The notes under the pieces were generated by a model. That model was not told where the DNA came from, did no database searches, and worked only from the letters and a program-made list of their open reading frames with translations. A program made the translations under genes and the position numbers. A DNA stretch of 64,000 bases. Source: Halorussus litoreus. Lineage in GTDB: Archaea; Halobacteriota; Halobacteria; Halobacteriales; Haladaptataceae. Positions 1-9,322 of this stretch are shown piece after piece. The DNA lies in contig NZ_KZ859508.1 of NCBI RefSeq assembly GCF_003382685.1, positions 1-64,000 of the forward strand. The letters are read 5' to 3'. Numbering within the stretch: position 1 is the stretch's first letter; each line of letters starts with the position of its first letter.

Positions 1-94
1 CGAATCCGGGTCGCGCGAGCGCCGCGATTCCGACGATTCTATCGGGGAGAGGAACGAGGATTCCAGCGACGAGCGGCGCGAGTAGCCGACCTAC

Positions 95-1531
95 TCACTC
101 GCGCTCCTCGAAGATCGGCGTTCCCGGTCGTCCGGTGTCGGCGTACCCGCGACGCCGGAGCGAAAACACAACCTCGCTCAGCGCGCAGTCGCCGTCGAGG
201 AGCGGGTCGCCGTGGTCGGTGAGTGCGGCCGTGGCGTCGTTCAAGTCGTCCAGCGCGACTCGGTCGTTCTCCAGCGCGTCCGATTCCGTCAGCGCCTTCC
301 CGACGACCGCGTCGTTGTCGTCCGGGTCGTAGGCCGCGACCTTCTCGGCGACGCGGTCGGCCAGATCGTCGTACGTGTTCCGGGCCGACCGGCCGGGGTC
401 GCGGATCTCCTCGACGTGGTCGAGCATGCGCCGGGCCGCCGCGGTGGCCTCGTCCCAGTGTTCGACCGCCCGGACCGCGATGTCCGGCAGGTCCTCGATG
501 GGTCCGGCGAGTTCGTAGTCCTCCGGGATGGCGTCGTAGATCCACGGCTGATTTCTGGCGATCAGGACCTGCCCGCTGGCGGCCTGCTCGAACCACGTCC
601 GGGCCAGCGTCTCGTACTCGCTCGCCGAGACGCAGATGTCGCCTTTCCGGAGCGCTGTCTCGAACTCCTCGCGGGTGGCCTGCGGGTACGCCTCGACCCA
701 CGGCAGGTCGGCGTACTCCGCGGGAATCTTGCTCATGCTCGTCATGACGGTCCGGATGTCGAACCGGTCGTGGAGCAACTCGGCGATCTCCATCACGACC
801 CCGACCTGCTTCTTCTCCCAGATGGATCCCGCGACGTGGAGGTAGCGCGGTTCGTCCGCGTACTCGGCCTCGAACCGCGAGAAGTCGATTGGGCTGCCCG
901 TCCGGACCGCGTCGTCGAGCGCGGCGTCGACCACCGATTCCCGCATGAACTCGTGGCCGTACTCGGCCATCCCGGAGGCGTCGACCGCGGCCTTGAACCA
1001 CATCCCGTCCGAGAGCACCGCGTCGGCGACCTCGGTCCGGCGCTGGAACTCGTCGCGCCACCCGGTGCCGGCGTACTTGAACGGCAACTGGAGGTCGTGG
1101 ACGTTGGTCACGATGTCGATGGGCCACGGTTGGCCCACCCGGTGGCCGTCGAGCGCGAGCAGCCACTTCGAGAGGTCCGCGCGGCCGCGCCGGAGCTGGT
1201 CGACCACCACGTCGACGTAGCCCAACCGGTCGTAGGTCGCGTCCCGGAGCGCCGCCAACTGGGCCTCGCTGTACCCCGACTCCGTGAACGCCAGCTGGTG
1301 GTCGCGGCCGTGCATGAACGGCTCGGCCTCGATCAGCGTCACGCGCTCGCGGTCGGCGTGGACGTACTCGGGGTCGTAGTTCGCCACGTCGAGCGGTGCG
1401 AGCAGCCAGTACACGTGGAGATTCGGATCGATGTCGAGCCACTCCTCGACCCACACCACCGCGTCGTTGAGCGTGCCGTTGGCCGTAGCGTCGCTCGGCC
1501 GATACAGCTCCGGAACGATGAGTACGCGCAT
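95..1531 (-). CDS. Glycosyltransferase-like protein (GT-B-like)
   Basis: 478 residues from an ATG. The N-terminus (MRVLIVPELYRPS) and a central block reading GSIWEKKQ followed by a predicted alpha/beta segment resemble the two Rossmann halves of GT-B glycosyltransferases. The C-terminal half has a segment 'CVSASEYETLARTWFEQAASG' style, typical of the sugar-nucleotide side where group 1 enzymes carry E-rich motifs, but a clean E-x7-E motif is not obvious. No signal peptide or membrane segment is seen, so it is probably cytosolic. Donor and acceptor cannot be told. It stands alone, divergent from the downstream isomerase gene. The assignment to a glycosyltransferase is inference from fold-like motifs. 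Confidence 0.6.
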   Translation of the reverse strand: MRVLIVPELYRPSDATANGTLNDAVVWVEEWLDIDPNLHVYWLLAPLDVANYDPEYVHADRERVTLIEAEPFMHGRDHQLAFTESGYSEAQLAALRDATYDRLGYVDVVVDQLRRGRADLSKWLLALDGHRVGQPWPIDIVTNVHDLQLPFKYAGTGWRDEFQRRTEVADAVLSDGMWFKAAVDASGMAEYGHEFMRESVVDAALDDAVRTGSPIDFSRFEAEYADEPRYLHVAGSIWEKKQVGVVMEIAELLHDRFDIRTVMTSMSKIPAEYADLPWVEAYPQATREEFETALRKGDICVSASEYETLARTWFEQAASGQVLIARNQPWIYDAIPEDYELAGPIEDLPDIAVRAVEHWDEATAAARRMLDHVEEIRDPGRSARNTYDDLADRVAEKVAAYDPDDNDAVVGKALTESDALENDRVALDDLNDATAALTDHGDPLLDGDCALSEVVFSLRRRGYADTGRPGTPIFEERE

Positions 1532-1686
1532 CCAGAGATCCCCCCGATTACTCCGAAGACCACGCGCCGCCCCTTGAATCTACTTCCCCGGTTCGAGCGA
1601 CCGACCCTCGTGCGCCGGTTCGCGCGACTGATTCTCGCTCCCCGATTCGCAACAACCGATTTACCGCGCCCTCGCGTACTCCCGGC

Positions 1687-2409
1687 ATGCGCCCGGCCAT
1701 CCAACTGTTCACGCTTCGGGACCTCGACGAGCCGCTCGTGGACCTGCTCGCACGCGTCGGCGACACCGCCTTCGAGGGCGTCGAGTTCGCGGGACTCGGC
1801 GACTCGGACCCCGACGAGGTCCGCGAGGCGCTCGACGCCGCCGGACTCGACGCCGCCGCGGCACACGTGGAGGTCGACGAGATCGAGGCCGACCTCGACG
1901 GGGTGGTCGAGACCTACCGGAAATTCGACTGCGACCGCATCGTCGTGCCGTACCTCGACGAGTCGCACTTCGCGAGCGAGGCCGCGGTCGCCGACACCGC
2001 GCGACGCTTGCGGGAACTCGACGCCCGACTCGGCGACCGGGGCGTCTCCTTTGGCTACCACAATCACGACCACGAGTTCGCGCACACCGATTCGGGCCCG
2101 GCGTTCGACGCGCTCGCCGCGGACACCGAACTGGACCTCGAACTCGACGTGGGCTGGGCGACCGCCGCGGGCCGGAACCCGGTCGACCTGCTCGGAGCGC
2201 TCCGCGGGCGCGTGCCCGTGGTCCACCTCAAGGACGTGGCGGGCGACCGGCCGGTCGAACTCGGGGAGGGCGACCTCGACCTAGACGCCTGCGTCCGGGC
2301 CGCCCGCGACGCCGGGACCGAGTGGCTGGTGTACGAGCACGACGAGCCCGACGACCCCGCGGAGTCGCTGGCCCACGGCGCGGAGACGCTGGCGGGACTG
2401 CTCGATTAA
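1687..2409 (+). CDS. Sugar phosphate isomerase/epimerase, xylose isomerase-like TIM barrel
   Basis: 240 residues, a usual length for this family. Motifs of AP-endonuclease-2/xylose-isomerase-like barrels are visible: the start '[11 protein letters not shown]', a metal-site strand 'GYHNHDHEF', 'LELDVGWA' and 'VVHLKDV', and a late Glu/His strand 'LVYEHDEP'. These carry the Glu/Asp/His residues that bind the divalent metal. A TATA-like GATTTACC at 1658-1665 lies about 26 bases before the ATG, so the transcript is probably leaderless. The last four bases overlap the convergent membrane-protein gene. The sugar substrate is unknown. Confidence 0.8.
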   Translation: MRPAIQLFTLRDLDEPLVDLLARVGDTAFEGVEFAGLGDSDPDEVREALDAAGLDAAAAHVEVDEIEADLDGVVETYRKFDCDRIVVPYLDESHFASEAAVADTARRLRELDARLGDRGVSFGYHNHDHEFAHTDSGPAFDALAADTELDLELDVGWATAAGRNPVDLLGALRGRVPVVHLKDVAGDRPVELGEGDLDLDACVRAARDAGTEWLVYEHDEPDDPAESLAHGAETLAGLLD

Positions 2410-2972
2410 TCTCCACTGACTTCACGATCTGCGCCAGCGTCACCATCCGTGCCGGCGTCACCATCCGTGCTGGCGTCTCCACCCGCGCCGGCGTCTGCAC
2501 CCGTGTTGGCATCTCCACCTGCGCCGGCGTCTCCACCGGGTTCGTGGCTGGCGTCGCGTTCGTGCGCGAACGCGACGCCCGCCACGGCCACCGCGGCGGC
2601 CCGGCCCCCTCCCGGGGTGGGGGGCGTGGGGGGGGGGGCGGGCCCCCCCCCCCCCCCCCCCACGAACCCGAAGGCGGCGAGTCCCCAGCCGAGGGCGGCC
2701 ACCGCAAAATTGCGTGCGGGGTCGACGCCTTGGAGGAGGCTCAGCCCCGCGAACGTGAGGACGCCGGTGAACGCAGCGCTCGCCCAGTTCCCCTCCGCGC
2801 CCCAGAACGGTCCGGGGTATCGGAGCGCGACGGCCGTCCCGACGACGTACACCGCCGCGATTCCGAGCAGGAGAATCAGTTCGCGGAGCGGATCGGGCGT
2901 CGCGGCGGCGACCCCGCCGGTCACGACGACGCCGACGAGGACCGAGACGGCGTACCGGCGATTGCGGCGCAT
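2406..2972 (-). CDS. Small membrane protein with low-complexity Gly/Asp tail
   Basis: 188 residues as assembled. The first ~105 residues form three or four hydrophobic helices ([61 protein letters not shown]) typical of haloarchaeal membrane proteins of unknown function. The C-terminal part is low complexity: a poly-Gly/poly-Pro stretch encoded by a G19 run and neighbouring runs, then an Asp/Gly/Ala-rich tail built from an 18-base tandem repeat. The homopolymers could cause slippage, or mark a sequencing error, so the reading frame after residue ~106 is uncertain. It converges with the upstream isomerase gene. Confidence 0.5.
   Translation of the reverse strand: MRRNRRYAVSVLVGVVVTGGVAAATPDPLRELILLLGIAAVYVVGTAVALRYPGPFWGAEGNWASAAFTGVLTFAGLSLLQGVDPARNFAVAALGWGLAAFGFVGGGGGGPAPPPTPPTPGGGRAAAVAVAGVAFAHERDASHEPGGDAGAGGDANTGADAGAGGDASTDGDAGTDGDAGADREVSGD
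2438..2545 (+). repeat. 18-bp tandem repeat encoding acidic tail
   Basis: About six imperfect copies of an 18-base unit (GCGTCACCATCCGTGCCG and variants) lie in a row. On the minus strand they encode six-residue D/G/A/T-rich units at the C-terminus of the membrane protein. This is visible directly in the sequence. Confidence 0.85.
2628..2661. repeat. G11 and C19 homopolymer tracts
   Basis: Eleven G at 2628-2638 are followed after four bases by nineteen C at 2643-2661. They lie inside the membrane-protein gene. Runs this long are rare in haloarchaeal DNA and are either a slippage-prone tract or an assembly or sequencing artefact. Confidence 0.9.
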
Positions 2973-3185
2973 ACCGGCGATTCGGACCGTGACGCGGTAA
3001 ACATTGGGAATCAGAGTGGTCCTCGATGCGCGCTACTCACGGTCGGAAGTCCCAGCGGGCGAGCGCGTAAACGGTTCCGGCGACGACAGGTATTTCAGTG
3101 GCGACGTTCGATTTTAAAACATCCATGGCCACGCAGCTCATGGACGCATCACGATCACGCCCCGCACAGGGGCAGTTCACCACTC

Positions 3186-4700
3186 ATGAACGATACAGCC
3201 AAATACGTCATTCGAGCCGACATCACCGCGGACGGGGTGGTAGAGCGCAGCGACGTCGTCGGGGCGGTCTTCGGTCAGACCGAAGGCCTCCTCGGCGACG
3301 ACCTCGACCTCCGTGACCTCCAGCAGTCCTCGAAGCTCGGCCGCATCGACGTCGACGTCGACAGCGAGAACGGACAGTCGTTCGGAACCATCACCATCGC
3401 GTCGAGCCTCGACAAGGTAGAGACCTCCATCCTCGCGGCCGCGCTGGAGACCATCAGCCGGGTCGGCCCCTGCCGGGCCACCGTCTCCGTCGCGAGCATC
3501 GAGGACGTGCGCGCCGCCAAGCGTCGGACCGTCGTCGACCGCGCGAAAGAACTCCTCTCCGAGTCGTTCGACGAGGACGTGATGACCTCCCGCGAGATCA
3601 TGGAGGAGGTCCGCCAGAGCGTCCGCGTCGAGGACATCGTCGACTACGAGGGCCTGCCGGCCGGTCCGCGGGCCGAGACCAGCGACGCCATCGTCGTGGT
3701 CGAGGGCCGGGCAGACGTGCTCAACCTGCTGCGGTACGGCGTCAAGAACGCCGTCGCGGTCGAGGGCACCAACGTCCCGGACGCGGCGTCGGAGCTGACC
3801 CAGAACCGCACGGTCACCGTGTTCCTCGACGACGACCGGGGCGGCGACCTCATCCGGAAGGAACTCTCGCAGGTCGGCGACATCGACTACGTAGCGTTCG
3901 CGCCCGCGGGCAAGTCGGTCGAGGACCTCTCGCGCCACGAAGTCATGTCCGCGCTCCGGAGCAAGCGCCCCTTCGAAGAGGAGATGGTTGCCGGCGAGGA
4001 CGCGGAGCCGGCCAGCGAAAACGCGGAGGCCGCGGGCGAGGACGCCGAGAGCCAGCGCGACGAGGCGGGAAGCGCCGACCCGTCGCCCGCCGACGCGAGC
4101 GAGGCCGGTCCCGCTGCGACCGACGGGAGCGCCCGGCCGGCTCCGGAGGGCGAGAGCAGGACCGAGACCACGGCCGCACCGGACGCGCCGGAGTCGCCGG
4201 GCGACTCCGGCGCGTCGGCGCGACCGGGAACCGCCGAGCAGGACGACGAGTCGGCGTCCGGCACGGTCGACGCCGACGCGGTCGAGGAGGCGATGACGGA
4301 CGCCACAGCCGACGCCGAAACGGCGGCTGCGGACGCGGTGACCGAAGCCGTCGACGGGACGGCCGACGCCGCCGAAACCGAGGAAACCGCGGCCGACGAC
4401 GAGCCGGCACCCGCGACGCTCCGCGAACACGTCGCGGGCGTGATCGAGGACGTGAGCGGCCTCGCGCGACTGCTCGACGAGTCGTTCGCGGTCCTGGCGG
4501 AGGTTCCGGCCGACGAAGCCTTCGACGCCGTCGAGAGCGCCGACGAGGCCCCGTTCGCGGTCGTCGTGGACGGGGTGGCCGACCAGCGCCTGCTCGACGT
4601 GTCGGCCCAGCGCGGGGTCGGGCAGATCGTTGCTGGGGAGTCCGGCGAGTACGTGAAACAGCCCGCGGGCGTGCGGGTTCGGACCGCCGATCAGTTCTGA
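3186..4700 (+). CDS. dnaG: Archaeal DnaG-type primase / exosome-associated DnaG
   Basis: 504 residues from the ATG at 3186 ([13 protein letters not shown]). Archaeal DnaG is a Toprim-domain protein that can synthesise RNA primers and also binds the RNA exosome through Csl4. The N-terminal domain spans about 1-165. The Toprim domain has the catalytic Glu at about residue 173 (IVVVEGRAD) and the DxD metal motif at about 215-217 (FLDDDRGGD). Residues ~275-420 are a long Ala/Glu/Asp-rich linker that looks disordered. The C-terminal ~85 residues are conserved-looking again. The start is chosen because the open frame further upstream crosses unrelated sequence and a neighbouring gene. Confidence 0.93.
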   Translation: MNDTAKYVIRADITADGVVERSDVVGAVFGQTEGLLGDDLDLRDLQQSSKLGRIDVDVDSENGQSFGTITIASSLDKVETSILAAALETISRVGPCRATVSVASIEDVRAAKRRTVVDRAKELLSESFDEDVMTSREIMEEVRQSVRVEDIVDYEGLPAGPRAETSDAIVVVEGRADVLNLLRYGVKNAVAVEGTNVPDAASELTQNRTVTVFLDDDRGGDLIRKELSQVGDIDYVAFAPAGKSVEDLSRHEVMSALRSKRPFEEEMVAGEDAEPASENAEAAGEDAESQRDEAGSADPSPADASEAGPAATDGSARPAPEGESRTETTAAPDAPESPGDSGASARPGTAEQDDESASGTVDADAVEEAMTDATADAETAAADAVTEAVDGTADAAETEETAADDEPAPATLREHVAGVIEDVSGLARLLDESFAVLAEVPADEAFDAVESADEAPFAVVVDGVADQRLLDVSAQRGVGQIVAGESGEYVKQPAGVRVRTADQF

Positions 4701-4868
4701 GTTCGGCGACCGGCAGCGGCTCGATCCAGCAACTGATTCGAACCAGACCCGCGTTCCCGCCTGTGCCTTTTCCCCGAGAGACGGCGTCGTTAGATTAGAA
4801 TTCACGTGAAGCCGAGAGGTCAATAAAAAATATGGCGAAAGATAATGAAGTTCCTGTGGGGGAGTCCT

Positions 4869-5672
4869 ATGCCCCGAAACACAGGACCGACTGCGAAAGA
4901 AACGGCGGCTGAATCGACACCCGAATTGCCGGCGTTCGAGCGTCGACCGCTCCTGAAAGCACTCGGTATCGGTGCCGCCCTCTCGTTCGGCAGTGGGGTC
5001 GCTGCCGGAGAGCAAGGCGACGCCGAAATCGATCCGGTTTACGGCTACTCGGTCCAGGATCCGGCCGACATTCCCGAGCGTCTCCAGCCGGACCACGAGG
5101 TCGAACTGGCAGCCAGCGAGGGTCCGCCGGACCCCGGCGAGCCGGTGAATCTCTTCTTCTTCGACCCGGTCGGCCTCCACGTGGAGAGCGGTGACGTCGT
5201 GCAGTTCACGTTCGCCTCGCCCGACCACACGGTGACTGCCTATCACGAAGCGGTCGGGTTCCAGCACCGGGTTCCGGAGGAATCGCCGCCGTTCTCTTCC
5301 CCGATAGTGGCCGTCGGTGGGGCGTGGCTCTACCGGTTCGACCACGAAGGGGTGTACGACCTGTACTGTGGGCCTCACCACGTCCTCGGCATGGTGATGC
5401 GGGTCGTCGTCGGCGACGTCGACGAAGACGAGTACCCGGACTATTTAGAGACGCCCGAAGAGCTCCCACCCTTCGACGAGGAGTTCGAAACCCTGCTCGT
5501 CCAGTTCAGCGACGAGACGGAGTCCGTCGAATGGGTGTTCCCGACGCCGCGGGAGGTATTCACCACGAGCGCGCTCGATCCCGCTCGAATTCAGGACGAG
5601 GGGACCGTGCCGTACAGTGCGGTTCTTGCGGACCTCGCAGACGCCAGCGCCGAGACCACCACGGCCGAGTAG
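4869..5672 (+). CDS. Secreted cupredoxin (plastocyanin/halocyanin-like)
   Basis: 267 residues from the ATG at 4869, preferred over the ATG at 4845 because GGGGAG sits about six bases before it. The N-terminus has an Arg-Arg pair (residues 25-26) followed by a hydrophobic stretch and Ala-rich cleavage region, a probable Tat signal. The single cupredoxin domain carries a type-1 copper set: His120 (SPDHTVTAYH), Cys167, His170 and Met175 (YCGPHHVLGM). It probably acts as an electron carrier or copper protein outside the membrane. About 80 residues follow the domain with no recognised fold. Confidence 0.82.
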   Translation: MPRNTGPTAKETAAESTPELPAFERRPLLKALGIGAALSFGSGVAAGEQGDAEIDPVYGYSVQDPADIPERLQPDHEVELAASEGPPDPGEPVNLFFFDPVGLHVESGDVVQFTFASPDHTVTAYHEAVGFQHRVPEESPPFSSPIVAVGGAWLYRFDHEGVYDLYCGPHHVLGMVMRVVVGDVDEDEYPDYLETPEELPPFDEEFETLLVQFSDETESVEWVFPTPREVFTTSALDPARIQDEGTVPYSAVLADLADASAETTTAE

Positions 5673-5753
5673 ACTGGCTGTGTCGAGAGACCTTCTTTTC
5701 TCTGTTCTGGCGAGGGGCGGCCGCCGAGTTTTGCGCAGCTATCTCTGGAAGGC

Positions 5754-6173
5754 TCAGAGTTCTCGACCCAACGCGATTCCCTCGCTCCCGTCCTCGTAGT
5801 ACTCGTTCTCTCGACCGACCTCCTCGAAGCCCAGCGAGTCGTAGAGTTGCCGAGCCGGCCCGTTTTCGGGGTGGACGGTGAGCCGAATCTCCGAACAGCC
5901 CTTGCTCCGGAGGCGGTCGAAGGCGGCCACGAGCAGCCGACGCGCCCGACCCTCGCGACGGTGTGTCGGAGCGACAGTAATCTCGGCGACGTAGCCCGTC
6001 TCGCCGTCGTGGAACGCGACGAGGTAGCCGACAGGAGTGTTGCTTGCTGTGGAAACCAGCACCACCGGCGGCCCCTCGACCGCGTAGTCCAGCAGCGGCG
6101 GGTTCGGCTCCCGGAGGTTCGTCTGGAGGTCGCGCAACCGGTCGCCGTCCTCGACTGTAGCGTCCCGGATCAC
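5754..6173 (-). CDS. GNAT family N-acetyltransferase
   Basis: 139 residues with a GTG start. It has the GNAT core: a central strand 'GYVAEITVAPTHRREG' leading into the acetyl-CoA loop 'RREGRARRLL', then 'LTVHPENGPARQLYDSLGFEEVGRE', the classical motif B ending. Substrate unknown; relatives acetylate ribosomal proteins, amines or antibiotics. It begins only 16 bases after the DUF92 gene stop, so the two are likely cotranscribed. Confidence 0.85.
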   Translation of the reverse strand: MIRDATVEDGDRLRDLQTNLREPNPPLLDYAVEGPPVVLVSTASNTPVGYLVAFHDGETGYVAEITVAPTHRREGRARRLLVAAFDRLRSKGCSEIRLTVHPENGPARQLYDSLGFEEVGRENEYYEDGSEGIALGREL

Positions 6174-6189
6174 GACGGAATCGCCTCCG

Positions 6190-7515
6190 TCACGGCAGGA
6201 CGACCACCGCGAGGCCGGCGCCGACGAGCGCGCCGGTGAGCGTGGCGAGGAAGTTGACGCTCTGGTTGCCCAGCGCGTCGCCTTCGAGGGTCGCGCCGAA
6301 CACGCTGTCGGCAGTCATCCCGGCCGCGCCGGCGAGGACGATGACGGCCGCGCCGGCCGGTCCCACGCTTCCGAAGAGCGCCCACGCGATGGCGGCCACG
6401 ACCGCCGCGCCCGCGATGCCGGCGAGTTCGCCCTGCCACGTCACCGCGCCGTCGGTGCCGGGGTCGACGCGTTCGAGCGTGGTGATGAGCCGCGGGCCGT
6501 CGAAGACGCCGCCGATCTCGCTGGAGAGCGTGTCGCTCATCGCGGTCGCGACCGAGCCCGCGAACGCGAACAGGAACAGTTCGCCGGGGACCGGGAGTCG
6601 CCCGCGGGCCGCGTACGCCAGCACGGCCGCGAGCGCGACCGCCGCGTTGCCGAGGACGTTGCCGCTCCCGCGCGCGCCCTCGTTGTCCTCGGCGACGCCG
6701 CGGGCCTGCTTCTGGCCGTAGCGGAACTTGGTCGAGAGGCTCCCGATGCCGAAGAAGGCGATGAGTACCGCGAACCAGCTGTAGCCGCCGAGCACGATTG
6801 TCAACAGTGCGAGCAGCGCGCCGGTCATCATCCCCGGGATGGAGGCCGCGCCGAGCGCCCACGAGACGTAGCCGAACAGCGCGGTCACCGCGATAGCGAC
6901 CGCGACGCCCTCGACGGTGACGGTCACTGTGGCGTCGGCCGCGAGCAGGTCGGCGAACAGCCAGAGCAGCATTGCGACCGACAGCATCACGAGCGGGTCG
7001 TCGCGAGCGAACAGCACCGACCGCAGGAGCCCGCCGAGCAGTGCGCCGCTGGCCGCCAGAAAGACGATCTCCGGGTACGCGGACGCGGCGAGCGCGCCCT
7101 CGGTTGCGAGGCTGACCGCCTGTCCCACCGTTCCGGCGACCAGTCCTCCGGCGACGAACGCGCTGGTCCGGCCGATGGGGTCGGCGTCGAACTCCCACGC
7201 GAGTTGCTGGGCGAGGTTGCCGTAGCCGACCACGAGCACGCTAGCGACGAGTACGTGGGTCGGAAGCTCCGCAAATAGCGCGAGCAAGGAGATACCGGCC
7301 GCCGCGAAGCCGAACGCGGCGAGGCCGTGGAGCCGGCCCTCCTGTCGGTCGGCGGGCCGGGCGAACAGCTCGAACGCGGGCCCCTCGGTGATCGCCAGCG
7401 CGACGACGGCGACCGCGCCGAACGCGGCGGCCGTCGCCCACCCTACCGCTGGAGCGGCCAGCGACAGGGTCGCGACGCCGGCGTACGCCGCGGCACGCCG
7501 AACTCGGGAAGTCAC
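6190..7515 (-). CDS. DUF92 family integral membrane protein
   Basis: 441 residues from a GTG start. A dozen or so hydrophobic helices run through the whole protein. The C-terminal ~230 residues show DUF92 (TIGR00297) hallmarks: 'GYSWFAVLIAFFGIGSLSTKFRYGQK', 'RGSGNVLGNA', 'SDTLSSEIG' and 'NFLATLTGA'. Plant DUF92 relatives (VTE6) are phytyl-phosphate kinases, and in archaea a polyprenyl-phosphate role is often suggested but not proven. The N-terminal half resembles dolichol-kinase-like membrane sequence. A TTAAGT box at about 7537-7543 lies upstream of the start. Confidence 0.8.
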   Translation of the reverse strand: MTSRVRRAAAYAGVATLSLAAPAVGWATAAAFGAVAVVALAITEGPAFELFARPADRQEGRLHGLAAFGFAAAGISLLALFAELPTHVLVASVLVVGYGNLAQQLAWEFDADPIGRTSAFVAGGLVAGTVGQAVSLATEGALAASAYPEIVFLAASGALLGGLLRSVLFARDDPLVMLSVAMLLWLFADLLAADATVTVTVEGVAVAIAVTALFGYVSWALGAASIPGMMTGALLALLTIVLGGYSWFAVLIAFFGIGSLSTKFRYGQKQARGVAEDNEGARGSGNVLGNAAVALAAVLAYAARGRLPVPGELFLFAFAGSVATAMSDTLSSEIGGVFDGPRLITTLERVDPGTDGAVTWQGELAGIAGAAVVAAIAWALFGSVGPAGAAVIVLAGAAGMTADSVFGATLEGDALGNQSVNFLATLTGALVGAGLAVVVLP

Positions 7516-7659
7516 GGTATCTTCGTTCCCCCGACGCCCACTTAATCCTCCCGAAGCGGTCGGAGAAACCGATGTGCGGCTGACGCGCGTCCGACGCGGC
7601 TAGAATCCGTCGCGGTTTGCGGGGGTGTGCGGTCGTATTTTGCGGGGTTGTGCTGTCGC

Positions 7660-7780
7660 GGTGCTGGGCGGTGGGTTTCGGTGCAGGGCGTGGGTTGCGG
7701 TGCTGGGCGGTGGATTTTGGGGCAGGATAGGGGGTTGCGGTGCTGGGCAGTGGATTTCGGGGCAGGACGGGGTTTCGGGA
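7660..7780. repeat. Three imperfect ~39-bp tandem repeats
   Basis: The segment GGTGCTGGGC(G/A)GTGG followed by TTT(C/T)GG(G/T)GCAGG recurs at 7660, 7699 and 7739. It lies in the 326-base gap between the DUF92 gene and the RNase H-fold gene, and no coding gene is apparent in it. The G-rich strand is the top strand. Confidence 0.7.
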
Positions 7781-7810
7781 CAGTAGAGTTCCGGGACGGA
7801 GCGGCCGAAC

Positions 7811-7817
7811 TTTTTAT
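7811..7817 (+). promoter_or_regulatory. TATA box of the RNase H-fold gene
   Basis: TTTTTAT sits about 28 bases before the GTG at 7842. This is the distance expected if transcription starts at, or a base or two from, the start codon. Confidence 0.6.
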
Positions 7818-7841
7818 CCTTGCCCGCCGAACGCCCGGGTA

Positions 7842-8633
7842 GTGACAATCGTCGTCGCGACGGAGGACTTCGAGCTGTACCACGGCGTGGTCAACGAGCT
7901 TCGCGACCGGGGCGTGACCTTCACCACGGTCGAGCCCGGCGACGAACTGCCCGATGCGACTACGGTTCTGATTCGGGCGGAGGACGACGATTCTGTCGAC
8001 CGGGGTGGGGCGGACGCCGACGCGAAGACGAAGAGCGCGGCGGATGCCGACCCGAAGACGGTCCTCGCCGATCCCGAGGACCCACGGCGCGCGGTCGACG
8101 AGGCGCTCGCGCTGCTCCGCGGCGGCGAGGGCCGAACCGTTGTCGGTATCGATCCCGGCACGCGGCCCGGCATCGCGGTGCTTTCCGGCGACGTGGTCGT
8201 CGCGGCGTTCCACGTCCCGCTCGCGGACGTAGCCGAGACGGTCCGCCGGGAGGTCGCGGACGCGGTCGATCCCGTGGTCCGCATCGGCGACGGGGCGCGC
8301 TTGCAGGGCGCACAGCTCGTGCGCGAACTCGACGAAGTGCGGGTCGAACTGGCCGACGAGACGGGGACGACTCCCTATCTCGGCACCGGTGCGCGGGGCA
8401 TGGGTGACGTGCTCGCCGCGGTGAACATCGCGCGACTGGAGGGCGAGCGCGTCGAGGGCCGCGAGATCGAACCGACCACGGGCGAGCTACAGGTCATCAA
8501 GAACCGGTCGCGCGAGCGGGCCGACGACGACCGGGAGATCGACGCGGAACTGGCGCGCCGGGTGGCGTCCGGTGATCTGACATTGGAGGAAGCGATGGAC
8601 GAACACCGGAATGGCGGACGGGACGCGTCGTAG
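7842..8633 (+). CDS. RNase H-fold (RuvC-like) domain protein
   Basis: 263 residues from the GTG at 7842, chosen by the TATA spacing. The middle carries 'VVGIDPGTRPGIAVL' (about residues 103-117), the first strand and catalytic Asp of RuvC/RNase H-like nucleases, followed by 'VVVAAFHVPL' and a later 'VVRIGDGAR'. A C-terminal Asp is likely in 'GMGDVLAAVNIA'. The N-terminal ~60 residues look like a small Rossmann-like domain (TIVVATEDFELYHG). Relatives are mostly uncharacterised. A nuclease or Holliday-junction role is possible but unproven. Confidence 0.65.
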   Translation: MTIVVATEDFELYHGVVNELRDRGVTFTTVEPGDELPDATTVLIRAEDDDSVDRGGADADAKTKSAADADPKTVLADPEDPRRAVDEALALLRGGEGRTVVGIDPGTRPGIAVLSGDVVVAAFHVPLADVAETVRREVADAVDPVVRIGDGARLQGAQLVRELDEVRVELADETGTTPYLGTGARGMGDVLAAVNIARLEGERVEGREIEPTTGELQVIKNRSRERADDDREIDAELARRVASGDLTLEEAMDEHRNGGRDAS

Positions 8634-8683
8634 TCGTCGCGAACGCCCGACAACCTGTTCAGCGTCCCGGACGAACGTGGGGT

Positions 8684-9319
8684 ATGCGCGTACTCGTCGC
8701 CGGTTCGCACGGTCAGGTAGGCCAGCACGTCACGAGAATCCTAGGGGAGAGCGACCGCGATGTTCGCGGCATGGTCCGCGACGAGGAGCAGGCCCCCGAC
8801 GTCGAAGCACTCGGTGGCGAACCGGTCGTCGCCGACCTGACCGCGGACGTGACCCACGCGGTCCGGGAGTGTGACGCGATCATCTTCGCCGCCGGGTCGG
8901 GCGGCGAGGACGTCTGGGGCGTCGACCGCGACGGTGCGATAAACATGGTCGACGCTGCTGAAGCCGCAGGGATCAAGCGCTTCGTCATGCTGAGTTCTCT
9001 CGGTGCCGATCACCCCGAAAACGGCCCGGAGGCGCTGATCGAGTACCTGCGCGCGAAGGCCGAGGCCGACGAGTATCTGCGGGACAGCGACCTGACCCAA
9101 ACTATCGTGCGACCCGGGCCGCTGACGAACGAACCGGGAACGGGACGCGTCGTGGTCGGGACCGACATCGACCCCGACAGCGCCGAAATCCCCCGCGAGG
9201 ACGTCGCTCGGACGCTCGTCGCTACGCTACCGAAAGAGAGCACTTACGACGCAACGTTCGAACTCGGGTCCGGCGACGACCCCATCGACGACGCGCTGGG
9301 GAGGCTCTTGGACGAGTAG
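8684..9319 (+). CDS. NAD(P)-binding atypical SDR / NmrA-like protein
   Basis: 211 residues, the usual size for this family. The N-terminal dinucleotide-binding motif reads 'VLVAGSHGQVGQHV' (GxxGxxG). The segments 'DAIIFAAGSGG' and 'KRFVMLSSLGAD' correspond to the cofactor-side strands of atypical short-chain dehydrogenases, and 'IVRPGPLT' is the conserved late strand. Relatives are flavin reductases, epimerase-like proteins or redox sensors; substrate unknown. Confidence 0.85.
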   Translation: MRVLVAGSHGQVGQHVTRILGESDRDVRGMVRDEEQAPDVEALGGEPVVADLTADVTHAVRECDAIIFAAGSGGEDVWGVDRDGAINMVDAAEAAGIKRFVMLSSLGADHPENGPEALIEYLRAKAEADEYLRDSDLTQTIVRPGPLTNEPGTGRVVVGTDIDPDSAEIPREDVARTLVATLPKESTYDATFELGSGDDPIDDALGRLLDE

Positions 9320-9322
9320 CGG

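Noticed and set aside
212-2284. Long open frame on the plus strand across the glycosyltransferase gene
   Set aside because: It is antisense to the better-supported gene at 95-1531 and runs into the isomerase gene in another phase. GC-rich haloarchaeal DNA keeps extra frames open, and its product is arginine- and valine-rich with no family resemblance.
2322-3185. Upstream extension of the dnaG frame
   Set aside because: It overlaps the isomerase end and the membrane-protein gene, and known DnaG proteins start at MNDTAKY-like sequence.
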